In this document: piece after piece, positions 44,459-52,037 of the stretch
How the letters are laid out: every line of letters starts with the position of its first letter
How positions within the stretch are numbered: the stretch's first letter is position 1
DNA from: Nitrincola tibetensis
GTDB taxonomy: Bacteria; Pseudomonadota; Gammaproteobacteria; Pseudomonadales; Balneatricaceae
Assembly (NCBI RefSeq): GCF_003284585.1
Contig: NZ_QKRX01000006.1
Location: 124,001-188,000 of the forward strand
Length of the DNA stretch: 64,000 nucleotides
Reading direction: 5' to 3'
Notes under the pieces: model-generated
The model's database searches: none
What the model was told of the DNA's origin: nothing
Seen by the model: the letters and a program-made list of their open reading frames with translations, nothing else
Program-made: the position numbers and the translations under genes

Positions 44459-46750
44459 TTACAGGTTGCTGTAGCGAGCACGTAAACGTTGACGAATAAT
44501 TTCGGCAATCGTGTTAACGATAAAGGTTAAGGCGAGTAGTACCAGCGCGGCCAAGAAGAGCACACGGAAGTGAGAAGAACCTACGGCCGTTTCTGGTAGT
44601 TCTACAGCGATGTTCGCCGACAGCGTACGCATCCCTTCAAAGATATTGAAGTTAACCACGGGGCTGTTACCCGTTGCCATGAGTACAATCATCGTTTCAC
44701 CGACCGCACGGCCAAAGCCCATCATCACCGCAGAGAAAATCCCTGGGCTTGCCGTGGGTATGACCACGCCCATCACTGTCTGCCAACGCGTCGCACCGAG
44801 TGCGAGAGAGCCTTGTGTTAAGTGACGTGGCACGGTGAAGACAGCATCCTCAGCAATCGAGAAGATAGTCGGAATAACGGCAAAGCCCATTGCAATTCCT
44901 ACAATCAGGGCATTACGTTGATCGTAAGTAACACCTATGTCGGTAAACCACTGACGCATACTGCCGTTGAAGAACCAGATTTCGATCCAAGGGCTGGCAA
45001 TGATACAGACATAGCCAAACAGCAGTATCACAGGTGCTAAAAGCGCGGCTTCCCAGCCATCAGGAACGATCTTGCGAAGGGGCAATTTGCTCCAAATAAA
45101 AGCAAACAGCAACATCATGACCGGCATCAGAATAAAGAAGCTAAACACCGCCGGAAGGTTGTCCTCCGCAAAGGGAGCTAACCAGAGGCCCGCCAAGAAC
45201 CCCAAAATAACCGTAGGCAGCGCTTCCATGATTTCAATGCTGGGCTTAACAATACCGCGCAGTTTAGGTGTCATGAAGTAAGCGGTGTAAATCGCGCCTG
45301 CGATCGCCAGTGGCATGGCAAATAACATGGCATAGAATGCCGCTTTCAGAGTGCCCACAGAAAGAGGGACTAAGCTGAATTTAGATTCGAACTCATCTGA
45401 ACCTGAAGACGACTGCCAGATGTAATCGGGTGCCCCGCGTCCTTCATACCAAACCTTGTTCCACATGGCAGAGAAAGACAGTTGTGGGTGACGGTTCCAA
45501 AGGCTCGCAACTTGTAAACGGTTCTGATCATCCAAGACCAAAATTCGGCCGTTGACTTGAGAGATGGCTAAGTCCTTTATCGGTGCATCCGCTTGTTTTT
45601 TCAGATAAAGCGTACGAGCAGAGGTACCGTAGTGAATGCCAAGGTAACCGTCAGCATCACCCGCCAAGAAGCCTTTGCGCGTGTATTCAGGTGTTATGAC
45701 TGTAATGGCCGCATTATGCGACTTGAATTCACGAATTCTTGTCAGATTAAATTGGTTATTTTCATCACGTACTAAAAACCATTGACTAAGCTCACCCTTT
45801 TCAGTACCGATGATTAAAGAGACAGAGCCGACTAAAAAATCGATAGCCGTAATGTTCTGACCATTGCCAGCGTTAATACTGGCCACTTTTCGTGCAGTAT
45901 TGAGGTCTGAAACGTCATAATGGTGGATGTAACCACGATTATCCGTAATGAACAGGTTACGCAGTGCTTTATCCAGTAACATTTTAACTGGGGCTGCTGG
46001 AACATCTGTTAATGTGACCTGGCGGGTATTAGCCGTAGTTTCCCCAGTCATCATATTGGTGCGAGTGGTCAAGTGAGTCAGTATCAAGCGTTGATCTTCA
46101 GTAATCGCTGCAATGAGTGATCCACCAGATCCACGTGTTACTGTTTCCACTGCTAGATGTTGAATAGCCTTGCCATCTTGATCCACTTGAATTGGATTCG
46201 CGCCAAACGGATATTCAATTCTTGGTGCAATGACGCGTCGATCCTGAGGAAAGCTTAAATCAAATGCATGACGAGTGATAATAATTTGACCGTTACTCAA
46301 CCCTTGGGCGGTGACTCCACCAATGACCTCAGAGTGCGTGAAGCTAGTAATCTCAGTCTCATCAGGTAAGTCTAAACTGACCTGATGACGAACAGCTCCG
46401 GTATCCGCTTCGAAAAAGGTAACTTGACCATTTTCCGTGTATTGGATGCCGAGCTCTTCGTAGCGCTCTAAGATTAGATGCTGATGAGTCGCTTGAGTGA
46501 CTGGGAGTGCATAGTCCGCTTGTGGGGTTACGGTTGCGCCTTTCAATATCGGGAATACCTCATAAAACAGGTAAACGAAAATCATGGCCAGTGCAAAGAC
46601 AACACCAAATCCAGCGGCTGTAATTCCCCAACGCGAATTACGGTCACGACGGGCGCGTTTTTTTCGAAGCTTTAGTCGAGCTTCTGTATCAGGTAAGAGT
46701 GACCGGCTTCGCAGACCCGGTGGCACGGCTGGAGTAACGGTATCGTTCAT
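44459..46750 (-). CDS. pstC: Phosphate ABC transporter permease PstC, long form with beta-propeller-like insertion
   Basis: 763 residues, against about 320 for E. coli PstC. An N-terminal helix (GITAAGFGVVFALAMIFVYLF) is followed by a roughly 370-residue extracytoplasmic part of repeated beta-rich segments (TAIDFLVGSVSLIIGTEKGE, GFLAGDADGYLGIHYGTS, ILVLDDQNRLQVASLWN), suggesting WD40/PQQ-type blades. The C-terminal third is the permease with TVILGFLAGLWLAP and EAA loop LALGATRWQTVMGVVIPTA. It has its own Pho box, separate from pstS. Confidence 0.92.
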   Translation of the reverse strand: MNDTVTPAVPPGLRSRSLLPDTEARLKLRKKRARRDRNSRWGITAAGFGVVFALAMIFVYLFYEVFPILKGATVTPQADYALPVTQATHQHLILERYEELGIQYTENGQVTFFEADTGAVRHQVSLDLPDETEITSFTHSEVIGGVTAQGLSNGQIIITRHAFDLSFPQDRRVIAPRIEYPFGANPIQVDQDGKAIQHLAVETVTRGSGGSLIAAITEDQRLILTHLTTRTNMMTGETTANTRQVTLTDVPAAPVKMLLDKALRNLFITDNRGYIHHYDVSDLNTARKVASINAGNGQNITAIDFLVGSVSLIIGTEKGELSQWFLVRDENNQFNLTRIREFKSHNAAITVITPEYTRKGFLAGDADGYLGIHYGTSARTLYLKKQADAPIKDLAISQVNGRILVLDDQNRLQVASLWNRHPQLSFSAMWNKVWYEGRGAPDYIWQSSSGSDEFESKFSLVPLSVGTLKAAFYAMLFAMPLAIAGAIYTAYFMTPKLRGIVKPSIEIMEALPTVILGFLAGLWLAPFAEDNLPAVFSFFILMPVMMLLFAFIWSKLPLRKIVPDGWEAALLAPVILLFGYVCIIASPWIEIWFFNGSMRQWFTDIGVTYDQRNALIVGIAMGFAVIPTIFSIAEDAVFTVPRHLTQGSLALGATRWQTVMGVVIPTASPGIFSAVMMGFGRAVGETMIVLMATGNSPVVNFNIFEGMRTLSANIAVELPETAVGSSHFRVLFLAALVLLALTFIVNTIAEIIRQRLRARYSNL

Positions 46751-46807
46751 GTCAAATCGCTCATATCGATTAGAAAGGGATCATGCTGCACAGCTTAAAG
46801 TGTGTTT

Positions 46808-46825
46808 GTGACAGAAATATGACAG
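46808..46825 (-). promoter_or_regulatory. Pho box of the pstC promoter
   Basis: On the minus strand CTGTCAT-ATTT-CTGTCAC, an essentially perfect match to the PhoB consensus CTGTCAT-N4-CTGTCAY, 58 bases before the pstC start. It lets pstCAB-phoU be transcribed independently of pstS. The adjacent palindrome ATGACAGTTGTCAT (46819-46832) overlaps one half. Confidence 0.9.
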
Positions 46826-46851
46826 TTGTCATATTTCGCAGTTGCACAAAT

Positions 46852-46884
46852 AAAAAAGAGGCCCAGAAGGGCCTCTTTTTTTAT
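46852..46884 (-). terminator. Rho-independent terminator after pstS
   Basis: Stem GAGGCCC (46858-46864), loop AGAA, stem GGGCCTC (46869-46875), flanked by A-run and T-run, so it can function on both strands. On the minus strand it ends the pstS message 13 bases after its stop, before the pstC promoter. Confidence 0.93.
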
Positions 46885-46897
46885 AGCACTAAGTGTA

Positions 46898-47872
46898 TTA
46901 ATCGATACCTAGTTCAGAACGAATGCGTGATGCTAAGGTCTCAGGCAGCGGGACGTAACCATCGCGGTGAACGACTTCTTGACCTGGCTTAGAGTAAAGC
47001 ATTTTCACGAATTCACGTGTTTGTGGGTCAAGCTCTTGATTAGGATGCTTGTTGATGTAGATAAACAAGTAACGTGCAAGAGGGTATTCGCCACTAGCGG
47101 CATTCTCAGCAGAAGCTTCAACAAAATCTCCGCCATGTTCTGCTGCTAAAGGTACAACGCGAACACCTGAGGTGCGGTATCCGATACCAGAGTAGCCAAT
47201 GCCGTTGATCGACTCAGATACACCCTGTACAACAGAAGAAGAGCCTGGTTGTTCGTTGATGCTGGACTTAAAGTCACCGCCACAAAGTGCGTTGTCTTTA
47301 AAGAATCCATATGTACCGGATACTGCATTACGGCTGTAAAGCGCGAAATCACGGTTTTCCCAAGCACCAGTTAAGCCAACCTGACCCCAGCGTGTAATAT
47401 CTGAGTCATATCCACAGCGACGTGTTGCAGAGAAGATAGCATCCACTTGTGGCAAGCTTAAGCCTTCGATGGGGTTGTCTTTGTTAACATAAACAGCCAG
47501 CATGTCGATTGCAACAGGTAATTCGTAAGGCGCATAGCCAAACTTGTCTTCAAATGCTTGAATCTCAGACTGACGCATACCACGGCTCATAGGGGCCAAC
47601 GTAGCTGTTCCTTCAGTCAGTGCTGGCGGAGCAGTAGATGAGCCAGCGCCTTGAACTTGAATGTTGACGCTTGGGTAAAAGCGGTTGAACTCTTCTGCCC
47701 AAAGTGCCATCAGGTTGTTTAAGGTATCAGAACCGATACTTGATAAGTTGCCTGATACACCTGAAACTGCAGTGTAATCTGGCAGGTTAGGGTCAACATC
47801 AGCAACGGCATAGCTGCTAAGTGCTACAGCACTGGCTAGTGCAGCCACTGCAAACGCTTTTTTCAACATCAT
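46898..47872 (-). CDS. pstS: Phosphate ABC transporter periplasmic phosphate-binding protein
   Basis: 324 residues. Signal peptide LKKAFAVAALASAVALSSYA, cleaved near AVA-DV. Then GNLSSIGSDTLNNLMALWAE and VQGAGSSTAPPALTEGTATL, with SRNAVSGTYGFFKDNALCGG and VQGVSESINGIGYSGIGY later, the phosphate-binding loops of PstS. Expressed from its own Pho box and terminated before pstC, which gives the usual excess of the binding protein. Confidence 0.96.
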   Translation of the reverse strand: MMLKKAFAVAALASAVALSSYAVADVDPNLPDYTAVSGVSGNLSSIGSDTLNNLMALWAEEFNRFYPSVNIQVQGAGSSTAPPALTEGTATLAPMSRGMRQSEIQAFEDKFGYAPYELPVAIDMLAVYVNKDNPIEGLSLPQVDAIFSATRRCGYDSDITRWGQVGLTGAWENRDFALYSRNAVSGTYGFFKDNALCGGDFKSSINEQPGSSSVVQGVSESINGIGYSGIGYRTSGVRVVPLAAEHGGDFVEASAENAASGEYPLARYLFIYINKHPNQELDPQTREFVKMLYSKPGQEVVHRDGYVPLPETLASRIRSELGID

Positions 47873-47939
47873 GGTTCACTCTCCGTCAGTCTTAGACTCT
47901 GGTGTATTTGATTCACGTAACTCACTATAAGCATCAAAT

Positions 47940-47957
47940 GTGACGAAAGTGTGACAG
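47940..47957 (-). promoter_or_regulatory. Pho box of the pstS promoter
   Basis: On the minus strand CTGTCAC-ACTT-TCGTCAC, 68 bases before the pstS start; a good match to CTGTCAT-N4-CTGTCAY with a few mismatches. Confidence 0.82.
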
Positions 47958-48075
47958 TCAATAAATTTATAAATACCTCATTAATAGCCTGCATCCTTTT
48001 TTGGGTTAATACGTCTTCTATACTGTAGAAGGACTGAATTGTTCATGACTGAACGACGTATTAAGGAGTTCGGCT

Positions 48076-49395
48076 TTGTATACTCAAATTATTGCGCTTT
48101 ATCGAGCTAATCCGCGTGAAGTAAAAGTGCTTCTGTTGATGATTGCTGCTTTCTTAGTAATCTATTTCCTTCCAGCGGGGACTGAGCGTTTTGATAATGC
48201 GGTTTTAGAAGCGATTAGGCTGACAAACTGGTATGCCCGCGAGCATGTTATTTTATGTTTGTTACCAGCTTTCTTAATCGCAGGTGCCATGGCGGCTTAT
48301 TTAAGCCAAGATGCTGTGATGCGTTATCTGGGGCCGGATGCATCAAAACCTGTCGCCTTTAGTGTGGCATCAATTTCAGGAACCTTACTCGCTGTTTGTT
48401 CTTGTACTGTGCTCCCCCTTTTTGGTGGCATCTATAAGCGCGGAGCGGGCCTTGGTGCCGCAATTGCTTTTCTCTATTCGGGTCCTGCTATCAATGTGAT
48501 GGCTGTGGTGGTAACGGCAAAAGTGCTGGGGGCCGAAATAGGCATCGCGCGAGCTGTTGGTGCCATTGTGTTTGCCTTAGTGATTGGCACGATCATGCAT
48601 CTTATCTACCGTAAAGAAGAAGCCTTGCGTTCTACATCCAATAAGCGCGGCTTTACAGGCGGGGGCGGTGATAAATCAATGAGCATCGTCGCACTGTTTT
48701 TTGCTTTGATGGTGGGTATCTTGGTGTTTGCCAATTGGGCAGCTGCGGACAGCCATGTGTGGATGCAGATCTATGCTTGGAAGTGGTCTATCACTGCATT
48801 CTTATCCATCGCTTTGGGTATTTTACTTGTCTTGAAATGGCAGTGGCCAGTGCTACCGCTTTTGTTGGTGGCAGTGTGCGTGACACTATTCGCGATAATG
48901 ATACCCTCCGTGCCTGAACTGCCCTTCGTCATCGGAATTGGGGGATTGATGTTGATCTCCTCATTGCGTGAGCAAGATCGAGAGTGGGCGTTACAGAGTT
49001 GGGACTTTGCTAAACAGATTATGCCCTTGCTTTTAGCGGGTGTGTTTGTTGCGGGCTTTGCTCTAGGGCGTCCCGGTCATGAGGGCATTATTCCTTCCGA
49101 GTGGGTAGCGGCGGCTGTGGGCGATAACTCATTTTTATCGACCATTCTTGCTTCGGTCCTAGGGGCTTTGATGTACTTCTCTACGCTTACGGAAGTTCCG
49201 ATTGTTGAAGCTCTGTTGGGGGCTGGCATGGGCAAAGGTCCGGCGCTGGCATTGCTCTTAGCCGGGCCTGCTTTATCTTTACCTAATATGTTAGTGATTA
49301 GGACGATATTGGGCACCGAAAAAACGCTGGTTTACTGTGCGTTGGTGGTTGTAATGGCAACTATTACTGGGTTTATCTACGGTAATTGGTGGTAG
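48076..49395 (+). CDS. COG0701 permease (ArsP/YraQ, DUF318 family)
   Basis: 439 residues with about ten membrane helices. The family motif TLLAVCSCTVLPLFGGIYKR with a CSC core and FLYSGPAINVMAVVV is followed in the second half by LMYFSTLTEVPIVEALLGAG and LLLAGPALSLPNMLVI. Some relatives (ArsP) export trivalent organoarsenicals; others are linked to metal efflux. I take the TTG at 48076 as start because it is well spaced from the aaggag SD at 48063. It is followed by a CxxC thioredoxin-like gene 39 bases later and a sigma factor gene. Substrate unproven; the nearby ars genes hint at metalloids. Confidence 0.88.
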   Translation: MYTQIIALYRANPREVKVLLLMIAAFLVIYFLPAGTERFDNAVLEAIRLTNWYAREHVILCLLPAFLIAGAMAAYLSQDAVMRYLGPDASKPVAFSVASISGTLLAVCSCTVLPLFGGIYKRGAGLGAAIAFLYSGPAINVMAVVVTAKVLGAEIGIARAVGAIVFALVIGTIMHLIYRKEEALRSTSNKRGFTGGGGDKSMSIVALFFALMVGILVFANWAAADSHVWMQIYAWKWSITAFLSIALGILLVLKWQWPVLPLLLVAVCVTLFAIMIPSVPELPFVIGIGGLMLISSLREQDREWALQSWDFAKQIMPLLLAGVFVAGFALGRPGHEGIIPSEWVAAAVGDNSFLSTILASVLGALMYFSTLTEVPIVEALLGAGMGKGPALALLLAGPALSLPNMLVIRTILGTEKTLVYCALVVVMATITGFIYGNWW

Positions 49396-49434
49396 CGTTT
49401 ATTGATTAAATAGCATATCAATGAGGAAATAAAA

Positions 49435-49665
49435 ATGAAATTTACTATCTATGGCAGTGGCTGTGCAAAATGTAAGCAACTGACTGAAAATGCTGAACTC
49501 GCTGCAAATAGTAAAGGCATAGTGTACGAGTTGGTTAAAGTGACAGACACCAATGCGATTATTGACGCAGGCATTATGAGAACGCCAGCGTTGGCAATTG
49601 ACGATGAAATCGTGATTGAAGGAAAGGTTGCGAGCACCGAGGAGGTCTCCAACTTTTTGGGCTAG
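49435..49665 (+). CDS. Small thioredoxin-like protein with CxxC motif
   Basis: 76 residues: MKFTIYGSGCAKCKQLTENA with CAKC active site, then a beta-alpha-beta fold with RTPALAIDDEIVIEGKVAS (cis-proline in TPAL). It belongs to the small Thioredoxin_3-type family often next to COG0701 permeases and arsenic genes. It may pass metalloid or thiol adducts to the permease or reduce it. It ends 5 bases before the sigma factor start, so it is likely cotranscribed with its neighbours. Confidence 0.88.
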   Translation: MKFTIYGSGCAKCKQLTENAELAANSKGIVYELVKVTDTNAIIDAGIMRTPALAIDDEIVIEGKVASTEEVSNFLG

Positions 49666-49670
49666 CAAGT

Positions 49671-50210
49671 ATGAATGATCGGAATTTTGAGTGTGTATTA
49701 CGTGCCTGGCAACTCTATGAAAAAGAGTTGCGGGCATTTCTATGTCAACAGTTACAGCATTTAGATGAGGCTGACGACTGTCTTCAAGATGTTTTTGTCA
49801 AATCAATGCTGCAAGGAGAAGGGTTTTGTGCAATTGAAAACCCCAAAGCTTGGCTATTTCGAGTCGCAAAAAATGTTTTGATTGACCGCCATCGTCGCTT
49901 GAAACACTGGGTTGATCTAGATCTAGAGCACCCGCAACCCGAAGCTGAGCTAGCCTCTATCGATGAGTTGGATAGCTGTTTACGACGAAATGTTCGTGAA
50001 TTAAGGCCGTCCGATCGAGAAATATTAGAAGCCTGTGACCTCAAAGGAGTGGCGCAAGCAGACTATGCACAGGAAAAAGGTCTGACCTTACCTGCAACCA
50101 AAGCGCGTTTACGTCGGGCACGTCAACGTTTACGCCTAGCTCTGATCAATAACTGTCAGGTACGCTTCGATGAAGGTGGCAATGTCTGTTGTCATGTACC
50201 TCGTTTGTGA
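49671..50210 (+). CDS. ECF-type RNA polymerase sigma factor (SigZ-like)
   Basis: 179 residues. Sigma region 2: ELRAFLCQQLQHLDEADDCL then DVFVKSMLQ, and KAWLFRVAKNVLIDRHRR. Sigma region 4: ELRPSDREILEACDLKGVAQ and TKARLRRARQRLRLAL. The C-terminal tail NCQVRFDEGGNVCCHVPRL carries three cysteines after region 4, which also occurs in SigZ-like sigmas and suggests thiol or metalloid sensing. No anti-sigma gene is nearby. It probably activates this permease-thioredoxin operon, but targets are not shown. Confidence 0.85.
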   Translation: MNDRNFECVLRAWQLYEKELRAFLCQQLQHLDEADDCLQDVFVKSMLQGEGFCAIENPKAWLFRVAKNVLIDRHRRLKHWVDLDLEHPQPEAELASIDELDSCLRRNVRELRPSDREILEACDLKGVAQADYAQEKGLTLPATKARLRRARQRLRLALINNCQVRFDEGGNVCCHVPRL

Positions 50211-50273
50211 GTGGGTTACAGCCATTTTACGGTTTCAAATGAAAACTCTCGGACGAATTGAAAAGGACCTGTT

Positions 50274-50438
50274 ATGTTCGATAGTATTCACTGGCACACA
50301 ATGCAGGGACTTGAAGCAGCGATGGACGGATGTCAAATAGGTGATCAGGTGAGCGTAACGCCGGCTCCAGATCAGGCGTTTGGTGAACACCGAGAAGAAT
50401 TGGTTTTTGAAGCTGTGCGAGATAACTTGCTCTGCTAG
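50274..50438 (+). pseudogene. Truncated SlyD-like FKBP-type peptidyl-prolyl isomerase
   Basis: 54 residues from ATG 50274 (SD aaagga). GLEAAMDGCQIGDQVSVTPA then PDQAFGEHREELVFEAVRDN aligns with the middle of SlyD-type FKBPs (GLE-x-A-x-x-G...VGD...Y/FG). The N-terminal strand bearing the catalytic pocket and the metal-binding histidine tail are missing. It ends in LLC at a stop embedded in an inverted repeat. It is probably a broken remnant in this metal-resistance region, though it does have an SD and could still be translated. Confidence 0.65.
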
Positions 50439-50476
50439 GTTAGGTTGCATGTTTTTCATAGGTTCAACCTAACCTA
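50436..50476. repeat. 12-bp inverted repeat at the end of the slyD remnant
   Basis: TAGGTTAGGTTG (50436-50447) and CAACCTAACCTA (50465-50476) form a perfect stem with a 17-base loop; the left arm begins at the stop codon of the remnant. It is followed by six A on the plus strand, i.e. a T-run precedes the hairpin on the minus strand, so it is not an obvious terminator for either direction. Confidence 0.75.
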
Positions 50477-50520
50477 AAAAATTGATGCTTGAATTGTCTT
50501 AACCAGAGGCTTGACTTCAT

Positions 50521-50560
50521 TTCTTTATTTCCATAATCTTGGAACTATGGAAATAAAGAA
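50521..50560 (+). promoter_or_regulatory. 15-10-15 inverted repeat across the arsR start, candidate ArsR operator
   Basis: TTCTTTATTTCCATA (50521-50535) and TATGGAAATAAAGAA (50546-50560) are perfect reverse complements with a 10-base spacer. The right arm contains the ATG of arsR at 50547. It is a likely autoregulatory operator, or an RNA hairpin that blocks initiation. Confidence 0.75.
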
Positions 50561-50897
50561 TGCAATTGAGAGTTTTGCTGCGCTTTCGCAGGAAACTCGC
50601 CTTAAAACCTTTCGATTGCTGGTTCAACACGAACCAGACGGACTGCCTGCGGGCGAGATTGCTCGGCAGTTAAACGTGCCACACAATACCTTATCTGCGC
50701 ATCTTTCAGTGCTTTCACAAGCGGGATTAGTGATTTCTCAGCGCCAGAGTCGCTCGATTATATATCGGGTCAATTTAAGTCATATGCGCGAGACCATCGA
50801 GTTTTTGGCACGTGACTGCTGTGGAGGGCATCCAGATATATGTGAACCCTTGGCTCCAATTTCGCGTGGCAGCCGCTGCGAGCCTAACGAGTACTAA
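50547..50897 (+). CDS. arsR: ArsR family arsenite-responsive repressor (C-terminal cysteine type)
   Basis: 116 residues starting MEIKNAIESFAALSQETRLK. Winged helix with LPAGEIARQLNVPHNTLSAH and AGLVISQRQSRSIIYRVNL. The C-terminal part DCCGGHPDIC has a CC pair and a third cysteine, as in AfArsR, which binds As(III) through C-terminal cysteines, not through a CxC in helix 3. It is first in the arsR-acr3-arsA-arsH cluster. The gene is probably controlled by the inverted repeat at 50521-50560. An in-frame TTG at 50511 is less likely as start. Confidence 0.9.
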   Translation: MEIKNAIESFAALSQETRLKTFRLLVQHEPDGLPAGEIARQLNVPHNTLSAHLSVLSQAGLVISQRQSRSIIYRVNLSHMRETIEFLARDCCGGHPDICEPLAPISRGSRCEPNEY

Positions 50898-50948
50898 TTA
50901 AATTCATACTATGATGTATCAAGTATTGAGTCGTAAAGGAAAAGCAAT

Positions 50949-52037
50949 ATGAATGCTCGCGCGAAAGCAAAAGCTCCAAGTACAGTAGAGGGAATGGGGC
51001 TATTCGAGCGTTTTCTTACGCTTTGGGTGGCATTGGCAATTGTTGCAGGTATATTGCTCGGGCAATTTGCGCCAGCGATTCCCGAAACACTTTCACGCTT
51101 CGAATACGCCCAGGTCTCCATTCCGGTAGCGATATTGATCTGGGCAATGATTTTCCCGATGATGCTGCAGATTGATTTCAGCTCAATCGTCGGCGTCGGT
51201 CGCCAACCGAAGGGATTGATTGTCACCACAACAGTCAATTGGTTGATCAAACCCTTTACCATGTTTGCGATTGCTTGGTTTTTTCTGATGGTGGTATTTA
51301 AACCACTTATTCCTGAAGATATGGCACGTGAATATCTAGCGGGAGCAATCCTTTTAGGTGCAGCACCTTGTACGGCGATGGTGTTTGTCTGGAGTTATCT
51401 GACCCGTGGAGATGCGGCGTATACTCTGGTGCAAGTCGCTATCAATGACCTGATCATGCTCTTCGCTTTTGCGCCGATCGTTGTTTTTCTACTGGGTGTA
51501 TCAAACATTCAAGTGCCTTGGGATACCGTGATCTTGTCTGTCGTTCTCTATATCGTGATCCCATTAGGAGCTGGCTATCTGACGCGTCGGTGGATAATTC
51601 AACGACAGGGGATTGAATGGTTTACTCAGGTCTTTATGAAGCGCCTAGCCCCTGTGACTCCAATAGGCTTAATCATTACGCTAGTACTGCTGTTTGCGTT
51701 CCAAGGTGATGTGATTATTGCGAATCCGTTGCATATCGTATTGATTGCTATCCCGCTAATTATCCAAACATTTCTTATTTTTTTTATCGCCTATGGTTGG
51801 TGTAAAGCATGGCGTGTCCCCCATAACGTAGCAGCTCCTGCGGGTATGATTGGTGCGAGTAACTTCTTCGAGTTAGCGGTCGCGGTCGCCATTGCCTTGT
51901 TTGGCCTCCAATCTGGTGCGGCTTTAGCGACAGTCGTAGGCGTATTGGTAGAAGTTCCGCTGATGTTGGCATTGGTTCGAATAGCCAATAAGACTCGTCA
52001 TCATTTTCCTGTAGAGGGGAGTGAGCAGAATGTTTGA
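50949..52037 (+). CDS. acr3: ACR3 family arsenite efflux permease
   Basis: 362 residues with ten membrane helices. It has VSIPVAILIWAMIFPMMLQI, LAGAILLGAAPCTAMVFVW with the essential cysteine of ACR3 (in APCTAMVF), and SNFFELAVAVAIALFGLQSG near the C-terminus. It expels arsenite from the cytoplasm by the proton gradient, possibly assisted by ArsA. A near paralogue lies at 57401. Ends overlap the arsA start by 8 bases, as in cotranslated operons. Confidence 0.96.
   Translation: MNARAKAKAPSTVEGMGLFERFLTLWVALAIVAGILLGQFAPAIPETLSRFEYAQVSIPVAILIWAMIFPMMLQIDFSSIVGVGRQPKGLIVTTTVNWLIKPFTMFAIAWFFLMVVFKPLIPEDMAREYLAGAILLGAAPCTAMVFVWSYLTRGDAAYTLVQVAINDLIMLFAFAPIVVFLLGVSNIQVPWDTVILSVVLYIVIPLGAGYLTRRWIIQRQGIEWFTQVFMKRLAPVTPIGLIITLVLLFAFQGDVIIANPLHIVLIAIPLIIQTFLIFFIAYGWCKAWRVPHNVAAPAGMIGASNFFELAVAVAIALFGLQSGAALATVVGVLVEVPLMLALVRIANKTRHHFPVEGSEQNV

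Noticed and set aside
50436-50476. Hairpin as terminator of the sigma operon
   Set aside because: On the plus strand it is followed by A not T; direction does not fit.
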